A stretch of 64,000 nt of DNA from positions 20,461 to 84,460 of the forward strand of contig SRJI02000016.1 in NCBI GenBank assembly GCA_005473895.2. The letters run 5' to 3'. The position numbers were made by a program, and so were the translations under genes. The notes beneath the pieces are model-generated. The model was not told where the DNA came from. It did not search any database and was given only the letters and a program-made list of their open reading frames with translations. How positions within the stretch are numbered: the first letter of the stretch is position 1; every line of letters begins with the position of its first letter. The stretch is from Carideicomes alvinocaridis (lineage in GTDB: Bacteria; Pseudomonadota; Alphaproteobacteria; Rhodobacterales; Rhodobacteraceae). This document shows positions 7,735 to 17,482 of this stretch, piece after piece.

Positions 7735-8745
7735 ATGGCTGCCCGCAAGACCAGCGCGAAAAGCAATCACTCCGCCGAGGAGCTGACATCCTACTACCGC
7801 GACATGCTGCTGATCCGCCGCTTCGAGGAGAAGGCGGGCCAGTTGTACGGCATGGGGCTGATCGGCGGCTTCTGCCACCTCTATATCGGCCAGGAAGCGG
7901 TCGTCGTGGGGCTCGAGGCCGCCGCCGACGAGGGCGACAAGCGCGTCACCTCCTACCGCGACCACGGCCACATGCTGGCCTGCGGCATGGATCCCGACGG
8001 CGTCATGGCCGAGCTCACGGGCCGCGAGGGCGGTTATTCCAAGGGCAAGGGCGGCTCCATGCACATGTTCAGCCGCGAAAAGCATTTCTACGGCGGTCAC
8101 GGCATCGTCGGCGCGCAGGTGCCGATCGGCGCGGGACTGGCCTTCGCCGACAAGTACCTCGAAAACGACCGCGTGACCTTCACCTATTTCGGCGACGGCG
8201 CGGCCAACCAGGGCCAGGTCTACGAGAGCTTCAACATGGCCGCGCTCTGGAAGCTGCCGGTGGTCTTCGTGATAGAGAACAATCAGTACGCCATGGGCAC
8301 GGCGCAGGCGCGCTCCACCTCCTCGGCCGAGATCTACAAGCGGGGCGAGCCCTTCGGCATCCCCGGCGAGGTCGTGGACGGCATGGACGTGCTGGCGGTC
8401 AAGGCGGCGGGCGAGACGGCGGTGGCCCATTGTCGCGCCGGCAAGGGCCCGTACATCCTCGAGGTCAAGACCTACCGCTACCGCGGCCATTCCATGTCCG
8501 ACCCGGCCAAGTACCGGACCCGCGAGGAGGTGCAGAAGATGCGCTCCGAACGCGACCCGATCGAGCATGTGCGCGAGATGCTGATCTCGGGCAAGCACGC
8601 CACCGAGGACGATCTCAAGGCCATCGACAAGGAGATCAAGGAGGTGGTCAACCGCTCCGCCGATTTCGCCCGCGACAGCGCCGAGCCCGCGCTCGACGAG
8701 CTCTGGACCGACATCTACGCCGAGCCCGGCAAGGAGCCCGCCTGA
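7735..8745 (+). CDS. pdhA: Pyruvate dehydrogenase E1 component, alpha subunit
   Basis: Thiamine-diphosphate-dependent E1 alpha subunit, 336 residues, which decarboxylates pyruvate together with PdhB. The thiamine-diphosphate motif runs from GDGAANQG to VIENN (about residues 155-183). RYRGHSMSDPAKYR marks the phosphorylation-loop region known from E1 alpha proteins. The preceding GGGGGAGG supports the ATG at 7735. It heads a gene set pdhA-VOC-pdhB-pdhC; the E3 subunit (lpd) is not in the window. The stop overlaps the VOC gene's start by one base (TGATG), so the two are coupled. Confidence 0.97.
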   Translation: MAARKTSAKSNHSAEELTSYYRDMLLIRRFEEKAGQLYGMGLIGGFCHLYIGQEAVVVGLEAAADEGDKRVTSYRDHGHMLACGMDPDGVMAELTGREGGYSKGKGGSMHMFSREKHFYGGHGIVGAQVPIGAGLAFADKYLENDRVTFTYFGDGAANQGQVYESFNMAALWKLPVVFVIENNQYAMGTAQARSTSSAEIYKRGEPFGIPGEVVDGMDVLAVKAAGETAVAHCRAGKGPYILEVKTYRYRGHSMSDPAKYRTREEVQKMRSERDPIEHVREMLISGKHATEDDLKAIDKEIKEVVNRSADFARDSAEPALDELWTDIYAEPGKEPA

Positions 8746-9131
8746 TGCCCCATTTCGAGATTCACGTGGCCGACATGGCGCGCGCCAAGGCGTTCTACGG
8801 CGGCCTCTTCGGCTGGTCCTTCGCGCCCATGGCCGGCGGCGAGGCGGTGGAGTACCACCTGGCCAGCGGCGCGCAGCTGGGCGACGGCGGGCTGACCCTG
8901 GCCTTGATGCGCCGCATGGACGAGACGCCCGCCCAGGGCAGCCCGGTCCGCGGCGGCACCCTGCGGCTCGGCGTGGCCGATTGCGACGCGAGCTACGCCT
9001 GGGCGCTGGACCATGGCGGGGCCGAGGCGCTGCCGCCGATGGACTATCCCGGCATCGGCCGCTGCGCCTATGTCGAGGACGGCGAAGGCAATATCCTGGG
9101 GCTCGAATCCCCGGCCGGAACGGAGGGCTGA
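8745..9131 (+). CDS. VOC-superfamily (glyoxalase/bleomycin-resistance fold) protein inside the pdh operon
   Basis: A 128-residue protein with the features of the vicinal-oxygen-chelate fold: an opening FEIHVADMARAKAFYGGLFG typical of the first beta-alpha module, and a closing GRCAYVEDGEGNILGLESP of the second. Such proteins bind a metal or a small ligand; the substrate is unknown. It starts at the ATG embedded in the pdhA stop (TGATG at 8743-8747), and an upstream in-frame start inside pdhA was rejected for this reason. It ends 3 bases before pdhB, so it is certainly co-expressed with pyruvate dehydrogenase. Confidence 0.85.
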   Translation: MPHFEIHVADMARAKAFYGGLFGWSFAPMAGGEAVEYHLASGAQLGDGGLTLALMRRMDETPAQGSPVRGGTLRLGVADCDASYAWALDHGGAEALPPMDYPGIGRCAYVEDGEGNILGLESPAGTEG

Positions 9132-9134
9132 TCC

Positions 9135-10517
9135 ATGGCGACCGAAATCCTCATGCCCGCCCTCTCTCCGACCATGGAGGAAGGCACACTCGCGAAATGG
9201 CTGGTCAAGGAGGGCGACAGCGTCTCCTCCGGTGACATCATCGCCGAGATCGAGACCGACAAGGCGACGATGGAATTCGAGGCGGTGGAGGAAGGCATCC
9301 TCGCCAAGATCCTCGTCCCCGAGGGCAGCGCCGGCGTGGCCGTCAACGCCCCCATCGCGCTGATGGTCTCGGAAGGCGAGAACATCTCCGAGGCCGAGCT
9401 CGACGAGGCGCATTCGCAGCAGCCCGCCCCGGCGGACAAGACCCTGACCTCCGAATCCGCGCCCGCCGCCGCGAAGGCCCACCCGGAACCGCAGGCCGCG
9501 CCCGACCGCTCGCCGGACTGGCCCGAGGGCACCGAGCTGCGGCAGCAGACCGTCCGCGAGGCCCTGCGCGACGCCATGGCCGAGGAGATGCGCCGCGACG
9601 GCCATGTCTACCTCATGGGCGAGGAGGTGGCCGAGTACCAGGGCGCCTACAAGATTTCCCAGGGCCTGCTGGAGGAATTCGGGCCGAAACGCGTGGTCGA
9701 CACGCCGATCACCGAGCATGGCTTTACCGGCCTCGCGGTCGGCGCGGCCTTCGGCGGGCTGAAGCCCATCGTGGAGTTCATGACCTTCAACTTCGCCATG
9801 CAAGCCATGGACCAGATTGTGAATTCCGCCGCCAAGACGCTTTACATGTCCGGCGGCCAGATGGGCGCGCCCATGGTCTTCCGCGGCCCCAACGGCGCCG
9901 CCGCCCGGGTGGCCGCCCAGCACAGCCAGGATTTCGCGGCATGGTACGCCCATATCCCCGGGCTCAAGGTGGCGATGCCCTATTCCGCCTCCGACGCCAA
10001 GGGGCTGCTGAAATCGGCCATCCGCGACCCGAACCCGGTGATCTTCCTCGAGAACGAGATCCTCTACGGCCGCTCCTTCGACGTGCCCATGCTGGAGGAT
10101 TTCACCGTCCCCTTCGGCAAGGCCCGCATCTGGCGCGAGGGCACGGACGTGACGCTGGTGAGCTTCGGCATCGGCATGAGCTACGCGCTGGAAGCCGCTG
10201 AAAAGCTGGCAGAAGACGGGATCGCGGCCGAGGTCGTGGACCTGCGCACGCTGCGCCCCATCGACTATGCCACCGTGATCGAGAGCGTGAAGAAGACCAA
10301 CCGCTGCGTCACCGTGGAGGAAGGCTTCCCCGTCGGCTCCATCGGCAACCACCTGTCGGCGCGGATCATGGAAGAGGCCTTCGACTGGCTCGACGCGCCG
10401 GTGCTGAACTGCACGGGCAAGGACGTGCCCATGCCCTATGCCGCCAACCTCGAGAAACACGCGCTGGTCACCACCGACGAGGTGATCGCCGCGGTGCACA
10501 AGGTCTGCTACCGATGA
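9135..10517 (+). CDS. pdhB: Pyruvate dehydrogenase E1 component, beta subunit with N-terminal lipoyl domain
   Basis: A 460-residue E1 beta subunit. Residues 1-80 are a biotinyl/lipoyl domain with the lipoyl-lysine motif ETDKATMEF. After a Pro/Ala-rich linker (about 90-130) comes the transketolase-like catalytic part, starting near [13 protein letters not shown] and including [20 protein letters not shown] and [18 protein letters not shown] lipoyl domain fused to E1 beta is known from alphaproteobacteria. The lipoyl domain is almost the same as that of PdhC encoded next. Confidence 0.97.
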   Translation: MATEILMPALSPTMEEGTLAKWLVKEGDSVSSGDIIAEIETDKATMEFEAVEEGILAKILVPEGSAGVAVNAPIALMVSEGENISEAELDEAHSQQPAPADKTLTSESAPAAAKAHPEPQAAPDRSPDWPEGTELRQQTVREALRDAMAEEMRRDGHVYLMGEEVAEYQGAYKISQGLLEEFGPKRVVDTPITEHGFTGLAVGAAFGGLKPIVEFMTFNFAMQAMDQIVNSAAKTLYMSGGQMGAPMVFRGPNGAAARVAAQHSQDFAAWYAHIPGLKVAMPYSASDAKGLLKSAIRDPNPVIFLENEILYGRSFDVPMLEDFTVPFGKARIWREGTDVTLVSFGIGMSYALEAAEKLAEDGIAAEVVDLRTLRPIDYATVIESVKKTNRCVTVEEGFPVGSIGNHLSARIMEEAFDWLDAPVLNCTGKDVPMPYAANLEKHALVTTDEVIAAVHKVCYR

Positions 10518-10530
10518 GCGGCGGCGGCTC

Positions 10531-10580
10531 CTTCATCTTGCCCGAAAAACTCCGGGGAGCGCGAGGGGCCGGCCCCTCGC
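10531..10580 (+). repeat. Dispersed intergenic repeat, variant copy with a perfect 20-base palindrome
   Basis: CTTCATCTTGCCCGAAAAAC at 10531-10550 is followed by CTCCGGGG and then by a perfect palindrome at 10561-10580 (GCGAGGGGCC and its complement). It lies between pdhB and pdhC and may act as an mRNA stem or partial terminator, lowering or protecting parts of the transcript. It resembles the copy at 37832. Confidence 0.65.
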
Positions 10581-10624
10581 CTGCCCGCCCTCGCCACGCG
10601 CGCCCCGTCCGGAGAATCTGACCG

Positions 10625-12019
10625 ATGCCCACCGAGATCCTGATGCCCGCCCTCTCCCCCACGATGGAGGAAGGCACGCTTGCGAAATGGCTGGTCAAGG
10701 AAGGCGACACGGTCTCCTCCGGCGACCTGCTGGCCGAGATCGAGACCGACAAGGCCACCATGGAATTCGAGGCGGTGGATGAGGGCGTCATGGGGAAGAT
10801 CCTCGTGCCCGAGGGCAGCGCGGGCGTGAAGGTCAACCAGCCCATCGCGCTGCTCCTGGCCGAGGGCGAAAGCGCCGAGGACCTGTCGCAGGCCCCGGCC
10901 GCGTCGAGCGAACCCGCCGAGGCCGCCAGCGACCAGGCCCCGCGCGAGGCGCAGCCGAAACCGGCGCAGGCGGCGAGCCAGGACGGCGGCGCAGCGGAAG
11001 CCGGCGATCCCGGCGGCAACGCCGTCTCCGCCGGGCCCGCCTCCAAGGCCGACCCCGCTCCGGCCGCGCCCAAGGACGGCACCGGCCAGCGCATCTTCGC
11101 CTCCCCCCTCGCCCGCCGGATCGCGGCCGACAAGGGGCTGGACCTCGCGCAGATCGAGGGCTCCGGCCCCCGCGGCCGCATCGTGAAGGCCGACGTGGAA
11201 GCCGCCACCGCCACCCCGAAAGCCGCGGCTGACGCGCAACCGCAGGCCCGGCCGACGGCCGCCACCCAACCCGCCGCGGCCCCCGCCGGCCCCTCGACGG
11301 AGGCGGTGCGCAAGATCTACGCCGACCGCCCGCACGAGGAGATCACGCTCGACGGGATGCGCCGGACCATCGCCGCGCGGCTCACCGAGGCGAAACAGAC
11401 CATCCCGCATTTCTACCTGCGTCGGGACATCCGCCTCGACGCGCTGATGAAATTCCGTGCCGAGCTCAACGCCCAGCTCGCCGCCCGCGACGTCAAACTC
11501 TCGGTCAACGATTTCATCATCAAGGCCTGCGCCCTGGCCCTGCAACAGGTGCCCGCCGCCAACGCCGTCTGGGCCGGCGACCGCATCCTGCAGCTCACAC
11601 CCTCCGACGTGGCGGTGGCCGTGGCGATCGAGGGCGGCCTCTTCACCCCGGTCCTCAAGGACGCCCAGGCCAAATCCCTCTCCGCCCTCTCGGCCGAGAT
11701 GAAGGACCTCGCCGCGCGCGCCCGCGACCGCAAGCTCTCGCCCGCGGAATACCAGGGCGGCAGCTTCGCCATCTCCAACCTCGGCATGTTCGGGATCGAC
11801 AATTTCGACGCCGTCATCAACCCGCCCCACGGCGCGATCCTCGCGGTCGGCCGCGGTGTGAAGAAACCGGTGGTGGGCGACGGCGATGCGCTCGAGGTGG
11901 CGACGATCATGTCGGTCACGCTCTCGGTCGATCACCGGGTCATCGACGGCGCCCTGGGCGCGGAACTGCTGGCCGCCATCGCCGAGAACCTGGAGAACCC
12001 GCTCCTGATGCTCGCCTGA
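10625..12019 (+). CDS. pdhC: Dihydrolipoamide acetyltransferase, pyruvate dehydrogenase E2
   Basis: E2 core subunit of pyruvate dehydrogenase, 464 residues, which transfers the acetyl group to CoA. Order of parts: lipoyl domain (1-80, ETDKATMEF), Ala/Pro-rich linker, peripheral-subunit-binding domain (about 155-190, [20 protein letters not shown]), second linker, and catalytic acyltransferase domain ending with [14 protein letters not shown]. The latter holds the catalytic His and Asp (H-x3-D). The ATG at 10625 follows CCGGAGAATCTGACC. A gap of about 107 bases with a palindromic repeat separates it from pdhB. Confidence 0.97.
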   Translation: MPTEILMPALSPTMEEGTLAKWLVKEGDTVSSGDLLAEIETDKATMEFEAVDEGVMGKILVPEGSAGVKVNQPIALLLAEGESAEDLSQAPAASSEPAEAASDQAPREAQPKPAQAASQDGGAAEAGDPGGNAVSAGPASKADPAPAAPKDGTGQRIFASPLARRIAADKGLDLAQIEGSGPRGRIVKADVEAATATPKAAADAQPQARPTAATQPAAAPAGPSTEAVRKIYADRPHEEITLDGMRRTIAARLTEAKQTIPHFYLRRDIRLDALMKFRAELNAQLAARDVKLSVNDFIIKACALALQQVPAANAVWAGDRILQLTPSDVAVAVAIEGGLFTPVLKDAQAKSLSALSAEMKDLAARARDRKLSPAEYQGGSFAISNLGMFGIDNFDAVINPPHGAILAVGRGVKKPVVGDGDALEVATIMSVTLSVDHRVIDGALGAELLAAIAENLENPLLMLA

Positions 12020-12046
12020 CGGGGCCGCTGCGCGCAGGCCCCCCAG

Positions 12047-12073
12047 CTTCTCCGGTCGAAAAATATGGCGGGG
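12047..12073 (-). repeat. Dispersed intergenic repeat, copy 2
   Basis: CTTCTCCGGTC, AT core AAAAATAT and GGCGGGG match the family seen at 5260, 25557, 41799 and 52621. As in the copy at 52621, the GC side is followed by a GGGGC-AGA-GCCCC hairpin. Confidence 0.75.
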
Positions 12074-12119
12074 TGAGGCGCGAACGCGCCGAGGGGCAGA
12101 GCCCCTGACCAGCCTCACC
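12072..12119. terminator. Branched inverted-repeat structure between convergent pdhC and cysE
   Basis: An outer eight-base stem (GGTGAGGC at 12072-12079 with GCCTCACC at 12112-12119) encloses two small hairpins: GGCGCG-AA-CGCGCC at 12077-12090 and AGGGGC-AGA-GCCCCT at 12092-12106. The first hairpin shares a few bases with the outer stem, so the two compete. With no T-run it could act from either side as a transcription barrier between the converging genes. Confidence 0.5.
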
Positions 12120-12140
12120 ACCAAGCGCGGGCGGCGAGGG

Positions 12141-12959
12141 TCACTCCGCCCCCATCACCCCGCGCAGGATCTGGTCCATGCTGCGCGAGGGCTCGTCGCA
12201 GCCCCCGTCGCCCACGATCTTCGCCGGCACCCCGGCCACGGTCTTGCAGGCCGGCACGTCGCTCAGCACCACCGAACCCGCCGCGATGCGCGAGCAATCG
12301 CCCACGCGGATATTGCCAAGCACCTTGGCACCCGCGCCGATCAGCACGCCGTTGCCGATCTTCGGATGCCGGTCTTCCTCTTCCTTGCCGGTGCCGCCCA
12401 GCGTCACCGAATGCAGCATCGACACGTTGTCGCCCACCACGGCCGTCTCGCCGATGACGATGGAATGGGCGTGGTCGATCATGATCCCCTTGCCGATGCG
12501 GGCGGCCGGGTGGATGTCGATGCCGAAGACCTCCGAGACCCGCGCCTGGAGGAAATAGGCCAGGTCCCGCCGCCCCTCGAGCCAGAGCCAATGGGCCACG
12601 CGATGCGCCTGCACCGCCTGGAAGCCCTTGAAGAACAGCAGCGGCTGCAGCAGCCGGTGGCAGGCCGGGTCGCGGTCGTAGACCGCCGCGATATCGGCGC
12701 GCGCGGCCAGCGACAGCCGGTCGTCCGAGGCATAGGCCTCGTCGCAGATCTCGCGCAGGATCTGCTCCGACATCTCGCCGGAGGCGAGCTTGAGCGAGAT
12801 GCGGTAGGCCAGGGCCCGCTCGATGGTCGGATGGTGCAGGATGGAGGAATGCACGAGGCCCCCCAGCAGGGGTTCCTCGCGGATCGCCTCCTCGGCTTCG
12901 GTGATGATGCGGGACCAGACCGGGTCCAGTTCCGCGACCTTCGCGCGCGTCTCCGCCAT
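12141..12959 (-). CDS. cysE: Serine O-acetyltransferase
   Basis: First enzyme of cysteine synthesis: acetylates serine with acetyl-CoA to O-acetylserine. The 272-residue protein has the N-terminal helical domain (ITEAEEAIREEPLLGG), followed by a left-handed beta-helix of hexapeptide repeats (about residues 165-250) with IDIHPAARIGKG and the catalytic-site IDHAHSIVIGETAVVGD. The ATG at 12959 is preceded by AGGAGA. A longer in-frame version was rejected, as the extra N-terminus is not like CysE. It lies just downstream of the GTA cluster on the same strand, a placement also known from Rhodobacter capsulatus. Confidence 0.95.
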   Translation of the reverse strand: MAETRAKVAELDPVWSRIITEAEEAIREEPLLGGLVHSSILHHPTIERALAYRISLKLASGEMSEQILREICDEAYASDDRLSLAARADIAAVYDRDPACHRLLQPLLFFKGFQAVQAHRVAHWLWLEGRRDLAYFLQARVSEVFGIDIHPAARIGKGIMIDHAHSIVIGETAVVGDNVSMLHSVTLGGTGKEEEDRHPKIGNGVLIGAGAKVLGNIRVGDCSRIAAGSVVLSDVPACKTVAGVPAKIVGDGGCDEPSRSMDQILRGVMGAE

Positions 12960-13091
12960 GACGTCATCTCCTCTGCGGCAGGCGATCGGCCCCCGATCTC
13001 GTTCGAGGGCTTTCCTAGCAGATAGGCGCTCGGCGCGGAAACGCAAAACCGTGATGGCGGAAATCGCCGGGACGAATGTCCCGGCGCGCGC

Positions 13092-16000
13092 TCAGGGGAC
13101 CACGTCCAGCCGGGCCGCAGGCCCGGCCCCGTAAAGCGCCGAGACCTGCGCCACCTCCACCCGGTAGCGCCCAGTGATCCCGTCCGCGGCGCGAAGCGCC
13201 GCGCCATAGGCAAAGGCCGGCTGCGCCAGCAGCGCCTCCCGGCGCTGCGTATTGCCGTCGAAGATGCGCAGCAGGTAGCGCTCCTGCTCCTCGCCGAGCG
13301 GCACCTCCGGTGCCGCCCAGTCCTCGCCGCCGATCCGGCTTTGCCGGATCCAGCTCAGCTGCTGGCCGCCGGCGCCGTCAGGCGCCGCGCGCAGGTGGCA
13401 GGGGCGGTAGGGGCGCAGGCCGTTGCCGTCGAAAGCCGCCACGACGTGGCGGTAGGACGGGTCGTCCACCGGACGGGCCGCAGGCCCGATCCGGTAATGG
13501 CGCGCGACCCTCCGGTCGCGCAGCGCCAGGCCGATCTGTTCGGGCGCCGCATCCATCAGCACCGCGTAGCTCCCCGCGGGCCAGGCGACGGGCATCAGCC
13601 CATCGCTGCCGAACCGCCCGCGCAACAGGTGCGAGAGCAGCCAGCGCCCCTCTCCCAGGGCCTGCGCGTCGCGGAACTGCAAGAGCTCCCAGTGTCCCGG
13701 GCTCCCGTCGCCCACCGCCAGCAGGTTCGCCCCCGCCATCAGCCGCGCCTCGCTCACCGCCTCGAATTGCCCCGCGACCAGCCGCACCTGCAGCCCCGGG
13801 CCGCGATCCACCCGCCCCGCCGGTGCCGCCTCGAGCACCGTCTCGGTCAGCCCCACCGTCGCACGTCCCGCCAGCAGGATGTCGAGCGCGTAGTCCGCAT
13901 TCTCGGCCGAGGCATGGGCCGCCACAATCCCCGGCCAGCGCGCCGCCGTCACGGCGAGATGCGGCGCATGGGGTACCTCGTCGCCCTTCATCAGCGGCAG
14001 GTCCAGGAAAAGCGGCAGCACCGGCCGCGGCGCGGCGAAGGCGGGGAGCCGCGTGCGGCTCTCCTCGGACCGCGGCGCCGAATAGACACCGGGATCGATG
14101 CGCACGAGGTCGAGGACCTGCTCCGCCCCCTGCTCCACCCGGTCGATGCGGTAGCGCGCCGTGTCGCCGTCCAGCGACAGCACCACGCCCGGCCCCAGCG
14201 CCAGCCGCGAAGGGGGCAGCGCCAGCCGCGCCGTCTCGCGCGCAACCCTCGCCTCCGCGAGCCAGCGTTCCGCCAGCGCCCGCGCCTCGGCCCGTGTCAG
14301 CGCCATGGCCAGGTCGGTGGTGGAAACCGCATGCGTCGCTTCGTCGGGCAGCACGGCTTCTTCCGCCTGGGGGGTGTAGTCGCCGTCCGCCTCCACGAAG
14401 CGCAGGCGCACCCGGCCCGCGAGCTCCGCCTCCGACACCCGGTGGCGCATCAGCCGCCCCTCCAGCTCGGACGCCACGGCCAGCCGCGCCGGGTCCACCG
14501 CTGCCGGCCGCAGCCCGTCGCGCATGACGAAGCGCACTTCACCTTCGCGCTCAACCGGGTCAAAGCCATGGGCCAGCATCAGGGGCTGGAGGGCCGCCCG
14601 CCCCTCGCCCGGGTCGCTCACCTCGTAACCCCGGACGAAGCCGTGCAGGTGATCCGTGTCGAAGTCCTCCAGCCCCGCATCGCGGCAGATCTCGGCGGCG
14701 ACCGTGGCCAGCCGCTGGCCCGAGGCCCGGCCCGAGATCCAGTGCCCCAGCCGGTAATTGTCGCCGTCCGACCATTGCGCCGCGTTGGCCGGGAACCACG
14801 GGTAGGGCCGCGCGTCCCAGCACCAGACAAAGGCACGGGACATGTCGATCATCGGGCCCTCGTAGACCTCCGAGACCGGGTTCACCCCCGGCTCTGCCCA
14901 GTAGGCGTGGATGGCGCGAAGGTACTCCGCCTGGATCAACTCGTCGCGCTCCCCGTCCGAGAAATAGGGCAGCGCACTTTCCGAGCTCTTGGGATCAACG
15001 AACTTGTTGGGCTGGTTGGTCCCCTTGTCGACCGCGGGGCAGCCGTATTCGGTGAACCAGATGGGTTTCGACCGCGGCTCCCATACCGTCGGCTGGGCCT
15101 GGCGCAGACCGCCCACCCGGTCGTGATGCGCATGGGACCACCAGTTGCGGATGTCCTTCACCCGCCAGATCCAGGGCTCGCCCTCCCCATCGGTGATCGG
15201 CGTGCGGATCTGCGCCGCCCGCGCCGCGTCCGAGCGATAGTACCAGTCGTAGCCCTCACCCCCCTCGATATTGGCCTTGAGGTAGCCGTGATCGTGGATC
15301 GACTCCCACTCGACGGCATCGAGATGCTCCACCCCCTCGCGCCAGTCCGAGAGCGGCATGTAATTGTCGATCCCGATGAAATCGAGCCGCGGGTCCGCCC
15401 AGAGCGGGTCCAGGTGATAGAGCAGGTCACCGGGCGCGTCCGGCGGCTGGTAGCCGAAATATTCCGACCAGTCGGCGGCATAACCCAGCTTCACCTCCGG
15501 GCCGAGCAGCGCGCGCACCTCCCCCAGCAGGTCGCGCAGCGCTGCCACCGCGGGAAAGCTGCCGCCCGGCCCGCGGATCTGCGTGAGCCCCCGCATCTCG
15601 GACCCCACGCAGAAGGCCTCCACGCCCCCCGCTGCCGCGCAGAGCGCCGCGTAATGCAGGATGAAGCGGGAATAGCTCCATTCCGCCGGGCCGGAATAGC
15701 CGACCTCGCCGTCGCTCACGGTGAAATCCGCCGCCCGCGCGGTGCCCATGAAGGCCGCCACCTGCGCCTCCGCCGCGGCGGTCCCGTCGGGCGAGCCGTC
15801 GCGGCCCGGGGCCTCCGAGAGGGTGATCCGCCCCCGCCACGGCAAGGGCGGCTGGTCGTCCGCGCCGCTCCACGGGTCGGGCAATCCGTTGTCCGCCAAC
15901 TGCTCCATCAGGATGAAAGGGTAGAACATCACCGCCTTGCCCGCGGCCCCCATGTGCCGGATCGCCTGCACGACGGAGGCATCGGTGGGCGTCCCGCCAT

Positions 16001-17003
16001 AGACCGGGCGCCCCTCCTCGAGCGGCACCCGCCCGGCCTCGTCCCTTGTCAGCCCTGAGACCCGCCACGGCATGTCGCTATCGGCCTCCTGCTGCTCCAC
16101 CCGGGGGCGCAGGCCGCAGGTGCCGCAGCGCAGGTCGTCTCCGAACCAGCTCACCACCAGCGACACCGCCTCGCAATTGGGCAGCTCGGCGTTGAGGTCG
16201 CGAAAGGACGCCTCAAAATCCGTAAGCCCCGCGGGCGAGTTCACGTTGGCCACGTCGGTATCCCCCGGCCCGCGGTCGAGGTAGACCGGATCGGTCGCCA
16301 GCGCATATTCCCCCGTGCCCGGGATCAGCGCCACGCCGCGCACCCCCCGCGCCACCTCGTGTTCCGCCCCCGGCGCGTCGGGCTGGACCGGGCGGCAGAC
16401 CTCGAAGGAGAATTGCGGGATGCGGTTGCCGAAGGGCTCCAGGTTCAGGTCCTCGAAGACCACGTAGGCCGTGCCGCGATAGGCGGGCGCCTGGTCCTCG
16501 CCCTCCACCGCCTCGATCTTGGGGTCGGGCATCTGGTCGGGCGCGCCGGTATAGACCCGCATGCCAAGGTCCTCGGGCGCCACCTCGGCCCCGTCCGCCC
16601 AGACCCGAGGGACGTGGGTGATCTCCCCCTCGCAAAGCGCGACGGCAAGGCTCACCGAGTAGGAGAAGCTGCGCGTCGCGGGCGTCGACGGCGCGCCCTT
16701 GCCGCCGCCGCTCTCGCGGACATGCTCGGTAAAGCGCGAGGCCCAGATGATATGCCCGCCCACGCGGAAACGCCCCCAGAGCCGGGGGATCGCCGCGCCT
16801 TCCCCGGCGCCGGTCAGGCGGACACGCTCCACCCGGCCCTGCTCCACCGGGTCGGAGCCCTGCCCCAGCAGACGCTGGTCGATGGAGCGGCCGATGGTGG
16901 CGCCGACGAAGCGCCCGGCGGCGGTGGCGGAAAGACCCAGCACCGTCCCCCCGAAGGAGGAACCTATCGCCGCGCCGGCGGCGGAAAGCAGGATGGTTGC
17001 CAT
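13092..17003 (-). CDS. GTA tail-tip / host-specificity protein (gp15-like, TIM-barrel domain)
   Basis: Last gene of the GTA structural cluster, 1303 residues. By family knowledge, gp15 forms the tail tip that contacts the recipient cell. It opens with a Gly/Ala-rich hydrophobic stretch (ILLSAAGAAIGSSFGGTVLG). It contains a glycoside-hydrolase-like TIM-barrel region (about residues 430-750; FIGIDNYMPLSDWREGVEHL, WFTEYGCPAVDKGTNQPNKF). It ends with a tail-protein module rich in beta strands. The start overlaps the gp14 stop (ATGA, 17003). The length matches RcGTA gp15 (about 1300). No frameshift was seen. Confidence 0.93.
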   Translation of the reverse strand: MATILLSAAGAAIGSSFGGTVLGLSATAAGRFVGATIGRSIDQRLLGQGSDPVEQGRVERVRLTGAGEGAAIPRLWGRFRVGGHIIWASRFTEHVRESGGGKGAPSTPATRSFSYSVSLAVALCEGEITHVPRVWADGAEVAPEDLGMRVYTGAPDQMPDPKIEAVEGEDQAPAYRGTAYVVFEDLNLEPFGNRIPQFSFEVCRPVQPDAPGAEHEVARGVRGVALIPGTGEYALATDPVYLDRGPGDTDVANVNSPAGLTDFEASFRDLNAELPNCEAVSLVVSWFGDDLRCGTCGLRPRVEQQEADSDMPWRVSGLTRDEAGRVPLEEGRPVYGGTPTDASVVQAIRHMGAAGKAVMFYPFILMEQLADNGLPDPWSGADDQPPLPWRGRITLSEAPGRDGSPDGTAAAEAQVAAFMGTARAADFTVSDGEVGYSGPAEWSYSRFILHYAALCAAAGGVEAFCVGSEMRGLTQIRGPGGSFPAVAALRDLLGEVRALLGPEVKLGYAADWSEYFGYQPPDAPGDLLYHLDPLWADPRLDFIGIDNYMPLSDWREGVEHLDAVEWESIHDHGYLKANIEGGEGYDWYYRSDAARAAQIRTPITDGEGEPWIWRVKDIRNWWSHAHHDRVGGLRQAQPTVWEPRSKPIWFTEYGCPAVDKGTNQPNKFVDPKSSESALPYFSDGERDELIQAEYLRAIHAYWAEPGVNPVSEVYEGPMIDMSRAFVWCWDARPYPWFPANAAQWSDGDNYRLGHWISGRASGQRLATVAAEICRDAGLEDFDTDHLHGFVRGYEVSDPGEGRAALQPLMLAHGFDPVEREGEVRFVMRDGLRPAAVDPARLAVASELEGRLMRHRVSEAELAGRVRLRFVEADGDYTPQAEEAVLPDEATHAVSTTDLAMALTRAEARALAERWLAEARVARETARLALPPSRLALGPGVVLSLDGDTARYRIDRVEQGAEQVLDLVRIDPGVYSAPRSEESRTRLPAFAAPRPVLPLFLDLPLMKGDEVPHAPHLAVTAARWPGIVAAHASAENADYALDILLAGRATVGLTETVLEAAPAGRVDRGPGLQVRLVAGQFEAVSEARLMAGANLLAVGDGSPGHWELLQFRDAQALGEGRWLLSHLLRGRFGSDGLMPVAWPAGSYAVLMDAAPEQIGLALRDRRVARHYRIGPAARPVDDPSYRHVVAAFDGNGLRPYRPCHLRAAPDGAGGQQLSWIRQSRIGGEDWAAPEVPLGEEQERYLLRIFDGNTQRREALLAQPAFAYGAALRAADGITGRYRVEVAQVSALYGAGPAARLDVVP

Positions 17004-17482
17004 CAGAATGTCCTTTCGGGGAAGCGGAAGCGGGCCACGATGCGCCGCCGCCAGGGCGGGGTCAGCGCGCTCTCGACCACGCCGTGACCGCTAAAGGAAT
17101 GGATGAAGGCCGGCGCGCCCCCGCGGTCGGAAGCGAGCCCCAGATGCTTGGCCACCGCGCCGCCCCGCATCCGGAACAGCAGCACGTCGCCGGGCTCGGG
17201 CGCGCCTTGGCCTTGCGGAACGAGATGGCGCAGCGCCGCGGCCCAGAGCGCTTCCTCACCGCCGGGTTCGGACCAGTCGCGGGAATAGGCCTGCGGCGCC
17301 TCGGGCTCGGGACCCAGCAGCTCGCGCCAGAGGCCCCGGATCAGCCCGAGGCAATCCGCGCCCACCCCCCGGACCGATGCCTGGTGCAGGTAGGGCGTGC
17401 CGATCCAGCCGCGCGCCGCCGCGACCACGGCCCCGCCCTCCAGCGTGACCGGGCCCGGCCTGTCTATTGCCGCCCCGCTCAT
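17003..17482 (-). CDS. GTA peptidoglycan hydrolase (gp14-like, NlpC/P60)
   Basis: A 159-residue cysteine peptidase of the NlpC/P60 fold that in RcGTA cuts peptidoglycan so the tail can deliver DNA. The catalytic Cys44 lies in GVGADCLGLIRG, with a His in AKHLGLASD and further polar residues in IHSFSGHGVVE. The ATG at 17482 overlaps the gp13 stop (17479-17481), which fixes the start; a longer in-frame reading would run through gp13. Confidence 0.92.
   Translation of the reverse strand: MSGAAIDRPGPVTLEGGAVVAAARGWIGTPYLHQASVRGVGADCLGLIRGLWRELLGPEPEAPQAYSRDWSEPGGEEALWAAALRHLVPQGQGAPEPGDVLLFRMRGGAVAKHLGLASDRGGAPAFIHSFSGHGVVESALTPPWRRRIVARFRFPERTF

Noticed and set aside
13341..16058. An open frame of about 905 codons opposite the GTA gp15 gene, and similar frames elsewhere
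   Set aside because: It lies wholly inside gp15, has no ribosome site and no family motif; a shadow of a GC-rich gene.
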